A stretch of 25,924 bases of DNA from an uncultured Clostridium sp. (GTDB lineage: Bacteria > Bacillota > Clostridia > TANB77 > CAG-508): contig USAE01000019.1 of the NCBI GenBank assembly GCA_900552655.1, positions 1 through 25,924 on the forward strand, written 5' to 3'. Each line of letters begins with the position of its first letter. Positions within the stretch are counted from its first letter, which is position 1. Shown here piece by piece: positions 13,767 to 21,001 of this stretch. The translations under genes and the position numbers were made by a program. The notes under the pieces were generated by a model that searched no databases, had not been told where the DNA came from, and was given only the letters and a program-made list of their open reading frames with translations.

Positions 13767-13843
13767 TGGTGCACTTAGCTGGATTCGAACCAGCGGCCTC
13801 TCCCTTAGGAGGGGAGCGCTCTATCCACCTGAGCTATAAGTGC
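13767..13843 (-). tRNA. tRNA-Arg (anticodon CCU), CCA encoded
   Basis: On the minus strand a full cloverleaf: acceptor GCACTTA/TAAGTGC, D-arm GCTC/GAGC, anticodon stem CTCCC/GGGAG with loop CTCCTAA (anticodon CCT, reading AGG), T-arm GCTGG-TTCGAAT-CCAGC, discriminator A and an encoded CCA at 13767-13769. Position 32 is C. Its own promoter lies just upstream, and tadA follows directly. The overlapping plus-strand frame starting HLAGFEPAAS is the usual antisense-tRNA artefact. Confidence 0.96.
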
Positions 13844-13862
13844 ATATTTATAATACTTTTGT

Positions 13863-13891
13863 ATTATACCAATTTTACAATTTTTTTTCAA
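13863..13891 (-). promoter_or_regulatory. Promoter of tRNA-Arg and tadA
   Basis: On the minus strand, TTGAAA (13886-13891), a 17-base spacer and a perfect TATAAT (13863-13868). The predicted start near 13856 is about 13 bases before the tRNA. Confidence 0.75.
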
Positions 13892-13918
13892 GTTAACTCA
13901 TCAGGAATTTTAAAACTA

Positions 13919-13947
13919 TTGAATTTTATCCATTTTTTAGGTATAAT
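13919..13947 (+). promoter_or_regulatory. Promoter of the TtcA-like gene
   Basis: TTGAAT (13919-13924), a 17-base spacer and a perfect TATAAT (13942-13947). The predicted start near 13954 leaves about 20 bases of leader with AAAGGA (13961-13966). Confidence 0.75.
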
Positions 13948-13973
13948 AACAAAAGTTAAGAAAGGATTTTGTT

Positions 13974-14684
13974 ATGCAAAAAATATTAGGTTCAATGAGA
14001 AAAGCAATTGAAGAATTTCATATGATAGATGATGGTGATAAAATAGCTGTAGCTTTATCAGGAGGGAAAGATTCTATAACTTTATTAAAAGCTCTTAAAA
14101 GTTTACAAAGATTTTATCCTAAAAAGTTTGATTTAATAGCTATATCTATCAATCCTGGATTTGAATTTTTTGATGTTAAAATTTTATATGAGCTTTGTAA
14201 CGAAATTGGTGTCCAATTATATGTTGTAAATAGCGATATAAAAGAAATCGTCTTTGACATTCGCAAAGAAAAAAATCCTTGTTCTCTTTGTGCTAATTTG
14301 CGACGTGGTATTTTAAATAGTACTGCAATTGAACATGGATGCAATAAAATCGCTTTAGGTCATAATGAGGACGACGTATTGGAAACATTTCTTATGAATA
14401 TTTTGTATACTGGCAGCATTTCTACCTTCGCACCTATTTCTTATATGGATAGGTCTAAAATTACTTTAATCCGACCACTAATATATATTAGTGAAAAGCA
14501 GATTCGTAGTTTTATAAAAAATAATAACATTAATGTTATGCCTAAAGCTTGTCCAATGGATGGGAAATCTAAACGTGAAGATATAAAGCAATTATTATAC
14601 GATTTAAATAAGCAAATACCTCACATAAGAGCTAATATATATGGGGCTATAAAACGAAGTACAATTAAAGGTTGGAATGATTAA
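13974..14684 (+). CDS. TtcA-family tRNA thiolation enzyme
   Basis: A 236-aa PP-loop ATPase. The pyrophosphatase motif SGGKDS is at residues 29-34. C103-x2-C106 (PCSLCANLRRG) and C193 (ACPMDG) match the three cysteines that hold the [4Fe-4S] cluster in TtcA, and GHNEDDVLETF (129-139) is a further family motif. TtcA makes 2-thiocytidine at position 32 of some tRNAs, including arginine tRNAs in enteric bacteria. The ATG has AAAGGA 7 bases upstream. It is transcribed away from tRNA-Arg(CCU), which has C32. TtuA or related thiolases are alternatives; the family is firm, the target base is not. Confidence 0.82.
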   Translation: MQKILGSMRKAIEEFHMIDDGDKIAVALSGGKDSITLLKALKSLQRFYPKKFDLIAISINPGFEFFDVKILYELCNEIGVQLYVVNSDIKEIVFDIRKEKNPCSLCANLRRGILNSTAIEHGCNKIALGHNEDDVLETFLMNILYTGSISTFAPISYMDRSKITLIRPLIYISEKQIRSFIKNNNINVMPKACPMDGKSKREDIKQLLYDLNKQIPHIRANIYGAIKRSTIKGWND

Positions 14685-14730
14685 TTTAATTATAATTCAA
14701 TTTAAATGTAGTTTTTTGTTATTTAATTCA

Positions 14731-14759
14731 TTAAATTATTGTGAAAGTGCTGTTATACT
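14731..14759 (+). promoter_or_regulatory. Extended -10 promoter for XRE gene
   Basis: TATACT (14754-14759) preceded by TG one base away (TGTTATACT), an extended -10. The -35 is poor (TTAAAT at 14731-14736, 17-base spacer). Confidence 0.5.
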
Positions 14760-14787
14760 TAATATAAATTTTTTAGGAGGATAGCAC

Positions 14788-15126
14788 ATGGATTTAAAAG
14801 AAGCAAATAAAATTATTGGTAATACTTATAAACAAATTAGAAAAAGTAAAAAATTTACACAAGAAGAAGTAGCAGAAAAAAGTGATTTAACACCTGAATA
14901 TCTATCAAAATTTGAAAATGGTAAATATAATGCCAGCATATATAATATTATCTTGCTTTGTAAAGCTATTGATACCAATCCAACACAACTATTTAATCAA
15001 TTTTTTGAAGACAATTCAATCGCTATTGTTACAACTATAACAGATGAATTAAAAGATATGGATATTTCAGATCAACAATTAATTTTAAACTTAATTAGAC
15101 GTTTAAAAAATAAAGCCAATATTTAA
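14788..15126 (+). CDS. XRE-family transcriptional regulator
   Basis: A 112-aa protein with a Cro/CI-type helix-turn-helix at about residues 13-68 (TYKQIRKSKKFTQEEVAEKS, recognition helix TPEYLSKFENG). A short C-terminal helical tail (85-112) ends in basic residues. AGGAGG (14775-14780) is 7 bases from the ATG. It is monocistronic, between the TtcA-like gene and a terminator. Layout and size resemble the XRE gene at 7951, but sequence similarity outside the motif is low, so they are not a recent duplication. The target is unknown. Confidence 0.85.
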   Translation: MDLKEANKIIGNTYKQIRKSKKFTQEEVAEKSDLTPEYLSKFENGKYNASIYNIILLCKAIDTNPTQLFNQFFEDNSIAIVTTITDELKDMDISDQQLILNLIRRLKNKANI

Positions 15127-15145
15127 TATATTGACTTTATTTTTT
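15109..15145. terminator. Bidirectional terminator, XRE/phosphohexomutase
   Basis: Two 14-base arms (15109-15122 and 15128-15141) pair with one C-A mismatch and a 5-base loop. T-runs flank both sides (six T on +, six A before the stem). It overlaps the XRE stop codon and lies 6 bases beyond the opposing phosphohexomutase stop. Confidence 0.75.
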
Positions 15146-15151
15146 GTGTTA

Positions 15152-16876
15152 TTACATTTCAATTATTTCATTTAGGTCTTCTTTTAGTTTTTTTACTTTT
15201 ATTTCTGCATCTTCTATGTTACTTCCTTTAACTCCTACATAGAATTTTATCTTTGGCTCTGTTCCAGATGGTCTTACACATACCCAAAAGTCATTTTCTA
15301 AATCAAAATAAAGTACATTGGATTCAGGCAATCCTGTTTTTTCTTCTTCTTTGGTCTCCATATTGATTATTTTTTCTGTTTTATAATCCCTAAATTTTTC
15401 TACTTTATATTCTCCTATTCTTGTTGGAATATTATTTCTTAAGTTCTCCATCATTTCCTTTATTTTGCTTGCTCCTTCAACACCTTCTAATGTTATTGAT
15501 AGCAAGTCTTCTTTATAATAACCATATTCCTCATATATGTTTATCATTTGATCCCATAATGTAAATCCCTTTTCTTTGTAATATGCTGCTGCTTCGCAAA
15601 GTGCCATTACAGCTGCAATTCCATCTTTATCTCTTGCATGTGTTCCTATTAAACATCCATAACTCTCTTCAAAACCAAATAAATATGTATTTTCATTTGT
15701 TTTTTCAAATATTTTTATTTGCTCTCCTATATATTTAAATCCTGTTAATACTTCTTTTAATTGTATATTATATTTTTTAGAAATAGCATCTGCTAAATTT
15801 GAAGAAACTATAGTCTTTATTAATATTCCATTTTGCGGAATATTATTTCTCTCTCTTTTTTGTGATAATTCATATTCTGCAATTAATAAACCTGACATAT
15901 TCCCTGTAAAAGATTTATATTCTCCTGTTTTTGAATCTTTTGCATATACCCCTAGTCTATCTGCATCTGGATCTGTTGCCAATACTATATCAGCATCTTT
16001 TTCCTTTGCCAATTTTAGCGCCAATTTGAATGCTTTTGGATCTTCTGGGTTTGGATAATCTACTGTTGGAAAGTCCCCATTAGGTTTTTCTTCTTCTTTT
16101 ACAATGTATACCTTTTCAAATCCTAATTTATTTAAAATTGTTTTTACAGGTATATTTCCTGTTCCATGTAACGGCGTATATACTATTTTTAAATCTTTTT
16201 GTTTCTTTATAATTTCTGGATTTAATACTAATTTTTCCAATGCTTCCATATACTTTTCATCTATTTCTTTTCCAATTACAGTATATAGTTTTTTTCTTTC
16301 GCCTTCTGCTTTAGATATTTTTTTAATTTCTTTATAATCTTCTATTGCTTTTACTTCATTTATTATGTCTTTATCTACAGGTGGCACAATTTGTGCTCCA
16401 TCTTCCCAATAAACTTTATATCCATTGTATTTTGGTGGATTATGGCTTGCTGTTATCATAATTCCCGCTATACAATTTAGTTCTCTTACAGCAAAAGATA
16501 ACTCTGGTACTGGTCTTAAAGAATCAAATAAATATGTTTTTATTCCGTTTGCATTTAATATTAATGCTGCTTCTTCGCTAAATTCTTTTGACATATGTCT
16601 AGAGTCAAATGCTATTGCAACTCCTCTTTCTTCTCCATTATTCTTTTTAATGTAATTGGCTAATCCTTGTGTAGCTTTTCCTACAGTATATATATTCATT
16701 CTATTCGTTCCAGCCCCTATAATTCCTCTTAATCCAGCTGTTCCAAATTCTAACTCTTTATAGAATCTATCTTCTATTTCTTTTTTGTTATCTTTTATAT
16801 TTAATAATTCTTTTTTTGTTTCTTCATCAAAAACATCACTTGTACACCATTTTTTATATTCATTTAAATATTCCAT
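15152..16876 (-). CDS. Phosphohexomutase (phosphoglucomutase/phosphomannomutase)
   Basis: A 574-aa alpha-D-phosphohexomutase that interconverts sugar 1- and 6-phosphates. The phosphoserine is S144 in TASHNPPKYNGYKVYWEDG, the Mg2+ loop is DPDADRLG (302-309), the sugar-binding loop is GFEESYG and the phosphate loop is RPSGTEPKIKFY. The N-terminal ELEFGTAGLRG and the length match PgcA-type enzymes. Substrate (glucose versus mannose) cannot be read from sequence. The ATG has AAGGAGG a few bases upstream. It follows the UDP-sugar pyrophosphorylase gene, the enzyme that would use its product. A hairpin sits only 20 bases before its start. Confidence 0.93.
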   Translation of the reverse strand: MEYLNEYKKWCTSDVFDEETKKELLNIKDNKKEIEDRFYKELEFGTAGLRGIIGAGTNRMNIYTVGKATQGLANYIKKNNGEERGVAIAFDSRHMSKEFSEEAALILNANGIKTYLFDSLRPVPELSFAVRELNCIAGIMITASHNPPKYNGYKVYWEDGAQIVPPVDKDIINEVKAIEDYKEIKKISKAEGERKKLYTVIGKEIDEKYMEALEKLVLNPEIIKKQKDLKIVYTPLHGTGNIPVKTILNKLGFEKVYIVKEEEKPNGDFPTVDYPNPEDPKAFKLALKLAKEKDADIVLATDPDADRLGVYAKDSKTGEYKSFTGNMSGLLIAEYELSQKRERNNIPQNGILIKTIVSSNLADAISKKYNIQLKEVLTGFKYIGEQIKIFEKTNENTYLFGFEESYGCLIGTHARDKDGIAAVMALCEAAAYYKEKGFTLWDQMINIYEEYGYYKEDLLSITLEGVEGASKIKEMMENLRNNIPTRIGEYKVEKFRDYKTEKIINMETKEEEKTGLPESNVLYFDLENDFWVCVRPSGTEPKIKFYVGVKGSNIEDAEIKVKKLKEDLNEIIEM

Positions 16877-16895
16877 TTTATCCTCCTTTTAACAC

Positions 16896-16921
16896 AAAAA
16901 TGGGCTTTAACGCCCATTTTT
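16896..16921 (-). terminator. Terminator-like hairpin between pyrophosphorylase and mutase
   Basis: A 10-bp perfect stem (AAAAATGGGC 16896-16905 with GCCCATTTTT 16912-16921) and a 6-base loop. On the minus strand the right arm ends in TTTTTGTGTT, like an intrinsic terminator. It leaves no room for a promoter before the mutase ATG at 16876, so readthrough or an internal promoter must feed that gene. Confidence 0.7.
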
Positions 16922-16928
16922 CTTCGTT

Positions 16929-18176
16929 TTATCTTTTATTTTTCTTATTAAAATTTATATATAGTTGTCTTGCTGTTTCTGGGCTATCTATTCCTTCTGC
17001 GTTCTTTACTGGCGCAAATTCTTCTTCTCTTTTTACTCTCATTACTGCCATACTTTCCATACTTTGAAATGCATCAAATATAAATGTTTCAAATTTATAT
17101 GCATTTGGTTTTTCAGCTGTAACTAACTCTCCTTTTGAATTTATATAATTCGCTTTTTTAAATGCTTCATGGTATGGTAACTTATTTTTTGCAATTTCAT
17201 TTATTCTTTTTATATTAAATAAATTACAATTAATATGAGATTCTCCAAAAACTAATTCTCCATTTTCATCTTTTTTATTGCTCATTTCTTCTGAGATTTC
17301 TGTATATTCTACAACGCTCGGTTTAGAATTTCTTTTGCAAAATACGCCTACTCTTTCTTCTGGTCTTGCTTTTACAACAGATTTTCCTGCTGCCATACAT
17401 TTTTTATTATCTGCAATTGCAACAAATATCGGATCTACCATGTTTACTAAAGGATTGTCTACTGGTCCTATAAATACCCATTCAACTCCTTTATTATTCA
17501 TATCTTGTAAGACACCACTTTTTAACATTGATTCAAAGACACCGCCATGTCCATCTGCCGCTAATTTTAAAAATCCTTCTTCATTTACTAATATTTTTCC
17601 TTCTTTATCGATCATAGGTAACTCACCTTGAATAAAGAATTTTATACCTTCCTTTGGATATCCAAAATATTTATTATCCTCAAAGAATTTAACTGTTTCT
17701 GCATTATTTTCATTACTAGTCATAATATACCAAGGTATTATTACATTGTATTTACTATTTGCTTCTTTAATTGGTTCTTCAATTAACTCAAATAAAGATT
17801 TATGTGTATCTAATCCTATGTCAAATGTACCTTTTGGTCCATTATATCCAAGCCTTGTTCCTTGACCTCCAGCCATTGTTAAAACAGCTAATTTGCCTTC
17901 TTTTATTATTTCTATTCCTTTTTTTTCTAATTTTTCATATTCTTCTTTAGATAATTTATCTTTATCCACATATTCAATAGGTTCAATTTTATCATCACCT
18001 ATTTTTATTTCTTTCTTTGTGTTTTCATATAGTTCATTCATTAAGTCAAAATCTATACTTAATATTTGATCTAATAGCTTCTCTTTTCCTTTGTTATCTA
18101 ATTTATCATAGCAAATTAATAGTTGCTCTTGATGATTCTTCTTTAGTATTTCTTTTACCTCATTAATTTTTTCCAT
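16929..18176 (-). CDS. UDPGP-family (eukaryotic-type UAP) UDP-sugar pyrophosphorylase
   Basis: A 415-aa nucleotidyltransferase that joins UTP to a sugar 1-phosphate. A helical N-terminal region (1-95) precedes the nucleotide-binding motif LTMAGGQGTRLG (99-110) with PKG at 114-116. Further UAP-type motifs are AADGHGGVFESM, FIGPVDNPLVNMVDP and VEYTEISEEM. This resembles eukaryotic UDP-N-acetylglucosamine pyrophosphorylase (PF01704 family), not bacterial GlmU or GalU. Likely products are UDP-GlcNAc, UDP-GalNAc or UDP-glucose; sequence alone does not decide. The ribosome site is weak (AGAGG, about 8 bases before the ATG). The downstream phosphohexomutase supplies sugar 1-phosphates, which supports a shared pathway. 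Confidence 0.87.
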   Translation of the reverse strand: MEKINEVKEILKKNHQEQLLICYDKLDNKGKEKLLDQILSIDFDLMNELYENTKKEIKIGDDKIEPIEYVDKDKLSKEEYEKLEKKGIEIIKEGKLAVLTMAGGQGTRLGYNGPKGTFDIGLDTHKSLFELIEEPIKEANSKYNVIIPWYIMTSNENNAETVKFFEDNKYFGYPKEGIKFFIQGELPMIDKEGKILVNEEGFLKLAADGHGGVFESMLKSGVLQDMNNKGVEWVFIGPVDNPLVNMVDPIFVAIADNKKCMAAGKSVVKARPEERVGVFCKRNSKPSVVEYTEISEEMSNKKDENGELVFGESHINCNLFNIKRINEIAKNKLPYHEAFKKANYINSKGELVTAEKPNAYKFETFIFDAFQSMESMAVMRVKREEEFAPVKNAEGIDSPETARQLYINFNKKNKR

Positions 18177-18221
18177 TGATCTGCCTCTCTTAATTTTATA
18201 TTATTATAAATGACATATACT

Positions 18222-18250
18222 ATATTATAATATAAAATTTTTTTCGTCAA
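18222..18250 (-). promoter_or_regulatory. Promoter of the UDP-sugar pyrophosphorylase gene
   Basis: On the minus strand, TTGACG (18245-18250). The -10 is either TAATAT (18222-18227, 17-base spacer) or the better hexamer TATAAT (18224-18229) at a short 15-base spacer. Confidence 0.55.
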
Positions 18251-18268
18251 TATATACGGAATTTATAT

Positions 18269-18784
18269 TTAAGCTTTCTTTTTTTCTTTCACATATTCGG
18301 GAAAAATTTCTTCTATTTCATGTTCTCCAGATGTGTTTAATATCTTATCTGTATAATTTAAAATATCAATTATATTTTTATTAAATTCAATAATATCATA
18401 GCAATTAATAATTACAAGTTTTCGATCTTCATTATTTTTATTAAGCTTTTCTAATACATTATTTGCTTTACTGATAAATTTTGAATCTCCATTTATTAAA
18501 ATATAGTTTATGCTTTTATTATTTATATTCTTTTCTTTGTCTATACATTCCTCTGTTGTTTTGCTTTTCCAATCTATTGATTTTATTTTTAGCTTTACTT
18601 CATCTTTTAAGTTTAATCTTTCTAATAATACATTAACTGTTTTTTCTAAATCATTTTGTAAAATTGTATGAATTTTGCAATCTTCGCTAATCTTTCCTTC
18701 AATATATGGAAGTAACATTGTTATTAAATGCACCTCATTTACGTAGAAACTAGACATCCTCTTTAAATTTTTTTCATAATACAT
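18269..18784 (-). CDS. Conserved-looking protein of unknown function, 171 aa
   Basis: I do not recognise this family. It is soluble, with no signal or membrane segment. Residues 12-60 are mostly helical (SFYVNEVHLITMLLPYIEG). Two hydrophobic strands follow, INYILINGDSKFISKANNVL and RKLVIINCYDIIEF, spaced like strands of an alpha/beta fold. The end (ILNTSGEHEIEEIFPEYV) is acidic, then basic KEKKKA. The GDSKFISKA loop after a strand might bind a ligand, but no catalytic set is visible. GGAGGG is 6 bases from the ATG and a near-consensus promoter lies upstream, so it is a real gene and probably well expressed. It is monocistronic, with another promoter after it. Confidence 0.75.
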   Translation of the reverse strand: MYYEKNLKRMSSFYVNEVHLITMLLPYIEGKISEDCKIHTILQNDLEKTVNVLLERLNLKDEVKLKIKSIDWKSKTTEECIDKEKNINNKSINYILINGDSKFISKANNVLEKLNKNNEDRKLVIINCYDIIEFNKNIIDILNYTDKILNTSGEHEIEEIFPEYVKEKKKA

Positions 18785-18818
18785 AATATTCCCTCCAATT
18801 ATTTTTGGCTATTTACAA

Positions 18819-18847
18819 ATTTTACCATTGCTATTTTCTCTTGTCAA
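18819..18847 (-). promoter_or_regulatory. Strong promoter of the 171-aa gene
   Basis: On the minus strand, a perfect TTGACA (18842-18847), a 17-base spacer and TAAAAT (18819-18824). It is one of the two perfect -35 boxes with a good -10 in the window. Confidence 0.75.
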
Positions 18848-18901
18848 TATTTTCCATTTTTGTTTTATTTAAATTCATCGACAATTATTTTATTTTCATT
18901 T

Positions 18902-18930
18902 GTATATTTTTTTTGATTTCTGTTCATATT
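18902..18930 (+). promoter_or_regulatory. Sigma-F-like promoter of spoIIR
   Basis: GTATA (18902-18906), a 15-base spacer and GTTCATATT (18922-18930), which fits the forespore pattern GGnnAnAnT with one mismatch. It predicts a start near 18937. spoIIR is a known sigma-F target in B. subtilis, and no sigma-A promoter is evident here. Confidence 0.55.
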
Positions 18931-18961
18931 CCTATTAATACATAAAATTTAGGAGGTTGTT

Positions 18962-19591
18962 ATGAATAAGAAATTAGCTTTTATCTTTACTTTAACAATA
19001 TTGTTTTGCTTGTATATTTTTTTGCTTTCCACAAATTACGCCAAGAGTGTTTCTGCCAATTTATCTTCTAGTGTCTTTAGATTACATATAATTGCAAATA
19101 GCGATTCTGAAGAAGACCAAAATTTAAAGTTACTTGTTAGAGATAATATAATAAATTATATGAATACATTAATATCTAATTCTAATTCAAAAAATGATAT
19201 AATCTCCATTGTTTCTAATCACATAGAAGATTTTAAAAATATTGCTTTAGAAACTATACATTCACATGGTTATAATTATACTATAAATATTTCTATCGGA
19301 AATTTTTATTTTCCTACAAAATCTTATGGTGATATCTCATTTCCCTCAGGACACTATGACGCTTTAAAAATTGAAATAGGAGAATCTATCGGTCAAAATT
19401 GGTGGTGCGTACTATTTCCTCCTCTTTGCTTTGTTAATTCTTCTTCTGGTGTCGTTCCTGATGATTCAAAAAATATTTTAAAAGAAAATTTAAATTCTGA
19501 AAGTTATGATATTATAAATAGTAATAACAAGAATATTGATAGTAGTGTAAAAATTAAATTTAAAATAGTAGAATTTTTTAATAATTTGTAA
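18962..19591 (+). CDS. spoIIR: Stage II sporulation protein R
   Basis: A 209-aa secreted signalling protein. Made in the forespore, it triggers SpoIIGA to process pro-sigma-E in the mother cell. The N-terminus is a signal or anchor (hydrophobic at about residues 5-22). The family signature FRLHIIANSDSEEDQNLKL follows at about 39-57, and WWCVLFPPLCFV lies in the C-terminal half. AGGAGG is 5 bases from the ATG. A sigma-F-like promoter is upstream. It is followed by murA after 130 bases with a separate promoter. Confidence 0.94.
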   Translation: MNKKLAFIFTLTILFCLYIFLLSTNYAKSVSANLSSSVFRLHIIANSDSEEDQNLKLLVRDNIINYMNTLISNSNSKNDIISIVSNHIEDFKNIALETIHSHGYNYTINISIGNFYFPTKSYGDISFPSGHYDALKIEIGESIGQNWWCVLFPPLCFVNSSSGVVPDDSKNILKENLNSESYDIINSNNKNIDSSVKIKFKIVEFFNNL

Positions 19592-19616
19592 AAGTAATAA
19601 AATATTTATAATATAG

Positions 19617-19645
19617 TTGTCAATAGAATTGTTTTATGTTATATT
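19617..19645 (+). promoter_or_regulatory. Promoter of murA-walJ
   Basis: TTGTCA (19617-19622), a 17-base spacer and TATATT (19640-19645). A perfect TATAAT also lies at 19654-19659, but its only -35 candidate (TTGTTT) is 19 bases away. Confidence 0.6.
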
Positions 19646-19721
19646 TTATTAGGTATAATGGATTTTATACTATATTTTTTATGAATATTATATTATTTAA
19701 TATATATTGGAGGTAATGAAT

Positions 19722-20984
19722 TTGGATAAATTAATAATAACAGGTGGTTCTCCTTTAAAGGGTGAAGTTACAATTAGTGGAGCAAAAAACGCTGCAATTG
19801 CTATATTACCAGCAACACTTTTAATTAATGGTTCTTGTACAATAGAAAATGTACCTAATATAAGTGATGTTAAAATTTCTTGTAAAATTCTAGAAGAGTT
19901 AGGTGCAAAAATTACATGGGTTAATGACAATACCTTAACTATTGATTCTTCAAATATTACATCTACTCATGCACCATTAGAATTAACTAGAAAATTTAGA
20001 GCTTCTTATTATTTAATAGGTTCATTACTTGGTAGATTTAAAGATGTTGAAGTAGGTTTACCTGGTGGATGCAATTTAGGTCCTCGTCCTATAGATCAAC
20101 ATATTAAAGGTTTTGAATTATTAGGTGCTAAGGTTGATGTTTCACAAGGTAAAATCCAAGCCAAAGCGAAAAAATTAATTGGTAATTCTATATATTTAGA
20201 TGTTGTATCTGTTGGTGCAACAATAAATGTAATGTTATCTGCTGTTCTTGCTGAAGGCACTACTACTATAGATAATGCTGCAAAAGAACCTCATATAGTT
20301 GATGTTGCAAACTTTTTAAATACTATGGGAGCAGATATTCGTGGAGCTGGTACAGATATTATAAAAATTAATGGTGTTAAAAGTTTGCATGGTAATGCTA
20401 CATATTCAGTTGTACCAGACCAAATAGAAGCTGGAACCTTTATGCTTGCGGCTGTTGCTTCTAAAGGTGATGTTACTATAAAAAACTGTATAACAAAACA
20501 TTTAGAATGTGTAACTGCTAAAATATTAGAAATCGGTGCACATGTAGAAGATATTGACGGAGATACTTTAAGGGTTTGGACTTCTAAAAGACCAACTAAA
20601 GCAACTATTAAAACTGCACCATATCCCGGTTTTCCTACAGATTTGCAACCTCAAATGGGTGTTGTTCTATCTATAGCTAACGGAACTAGTATAATAAATG
20701 AAAGTATTTGGGATTCACGTTTTCAATATACTGCTGAATTAAATAAAATGGGAGCTAATATTACTGCCTCTGGTAAATCTGCTGTTTTCCAAGGAGTTAA
20801 TGAATTGTCTGCTGCACCTGTATATTCTTCAGATTTGCGTGCTGGAGCAGCTCTTATAATAGCAGGAACTATAGCAAAAGGAAAAACTGAAGTTTATAAT
20901 CTAGAACATATAGATAGAGGTTATGAACATATAGAAGACAAATTTAGACAATTGGGTGCTAAAATAGAAAGAGTGTCTGAATAA
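19722..20984 (+). CDS. murA: UDP-N-acetylglucosamine 1-carboxyvinyltransferase
   Basis: A 420-aa enzyme that transfers enolpyruvate to UDP-GlcNAc, the first committed step of peptidoglycan synthesis and the fosfomycin target. The catalytic Cys is C117 in LPGGCNLGPRPIDQHIKG, so the fosfomycin-sensitive Cys form is present. K22-N23 (SGAKNAA) and the late PGFPTDLQPQ and AGAALIIAG motifs are typical. I set the start at TTG 19722, giving MDKLIITGG, which matches MurA N-termini; GGAGG (19709-19713) is 8 bases upstream. The ATG at 19716 is only 2 bases from that site. walJ follows by 17 bases. Confidence 0.95.
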   Translation: MDKLIITGGSPLKGEVTISGAKNAAIAILPATLLINGSCTIENVPNISDVKISCKILEELGAKITWVNDNTLTIDSSNITSTHAPLELTRKFRASYYLIGSLLGRFKDVEVGLPGGCNLGPRPIDQHIKGFELLGAKVDVSQGKIQAKAKKLIGNSIYLDVVSVGATINVMLSAVLAEGTTTIDNAAKEPHIVDVANFLNTMGADIRGAGTDIIKINGVKSLHGNATYSVVPDQIEAGTFMLAAVASKGDVTIKNCITKHLECVTAKILEIGAHVEDIDGDTLRVWTSKRPTKATIKTAPYPGFPTDLQPQMGVVLSIANGTSIINESIWDSRFQYTAELNKMGANITASGKSAVFQGVNELSAAPVYSSDLRAGAALIIAGTIAKGKTEVYNLEHIDRGYEHIEDKFRQLGAKIERVSE

Positions 20985-21001
20985 GCAAAGGATGAAATTA
21001 A

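Noticed and set aside
13766..14011. Plus-strand 81-codon frame starting MVHLAGFEPAAS
   Set aside because: It runs antisense through tRNA-Arg. The peptide is the well-known artefact of translating a tRNA backwards.
18865..18926. 20-codon minus-strand frame (MNRNQKKYTNENK...) upstream of the 171-aa gene
   Set aside because: Very short, its ribosome-site match is too close to the ATG, and it overlaps the spoIIR promoter.
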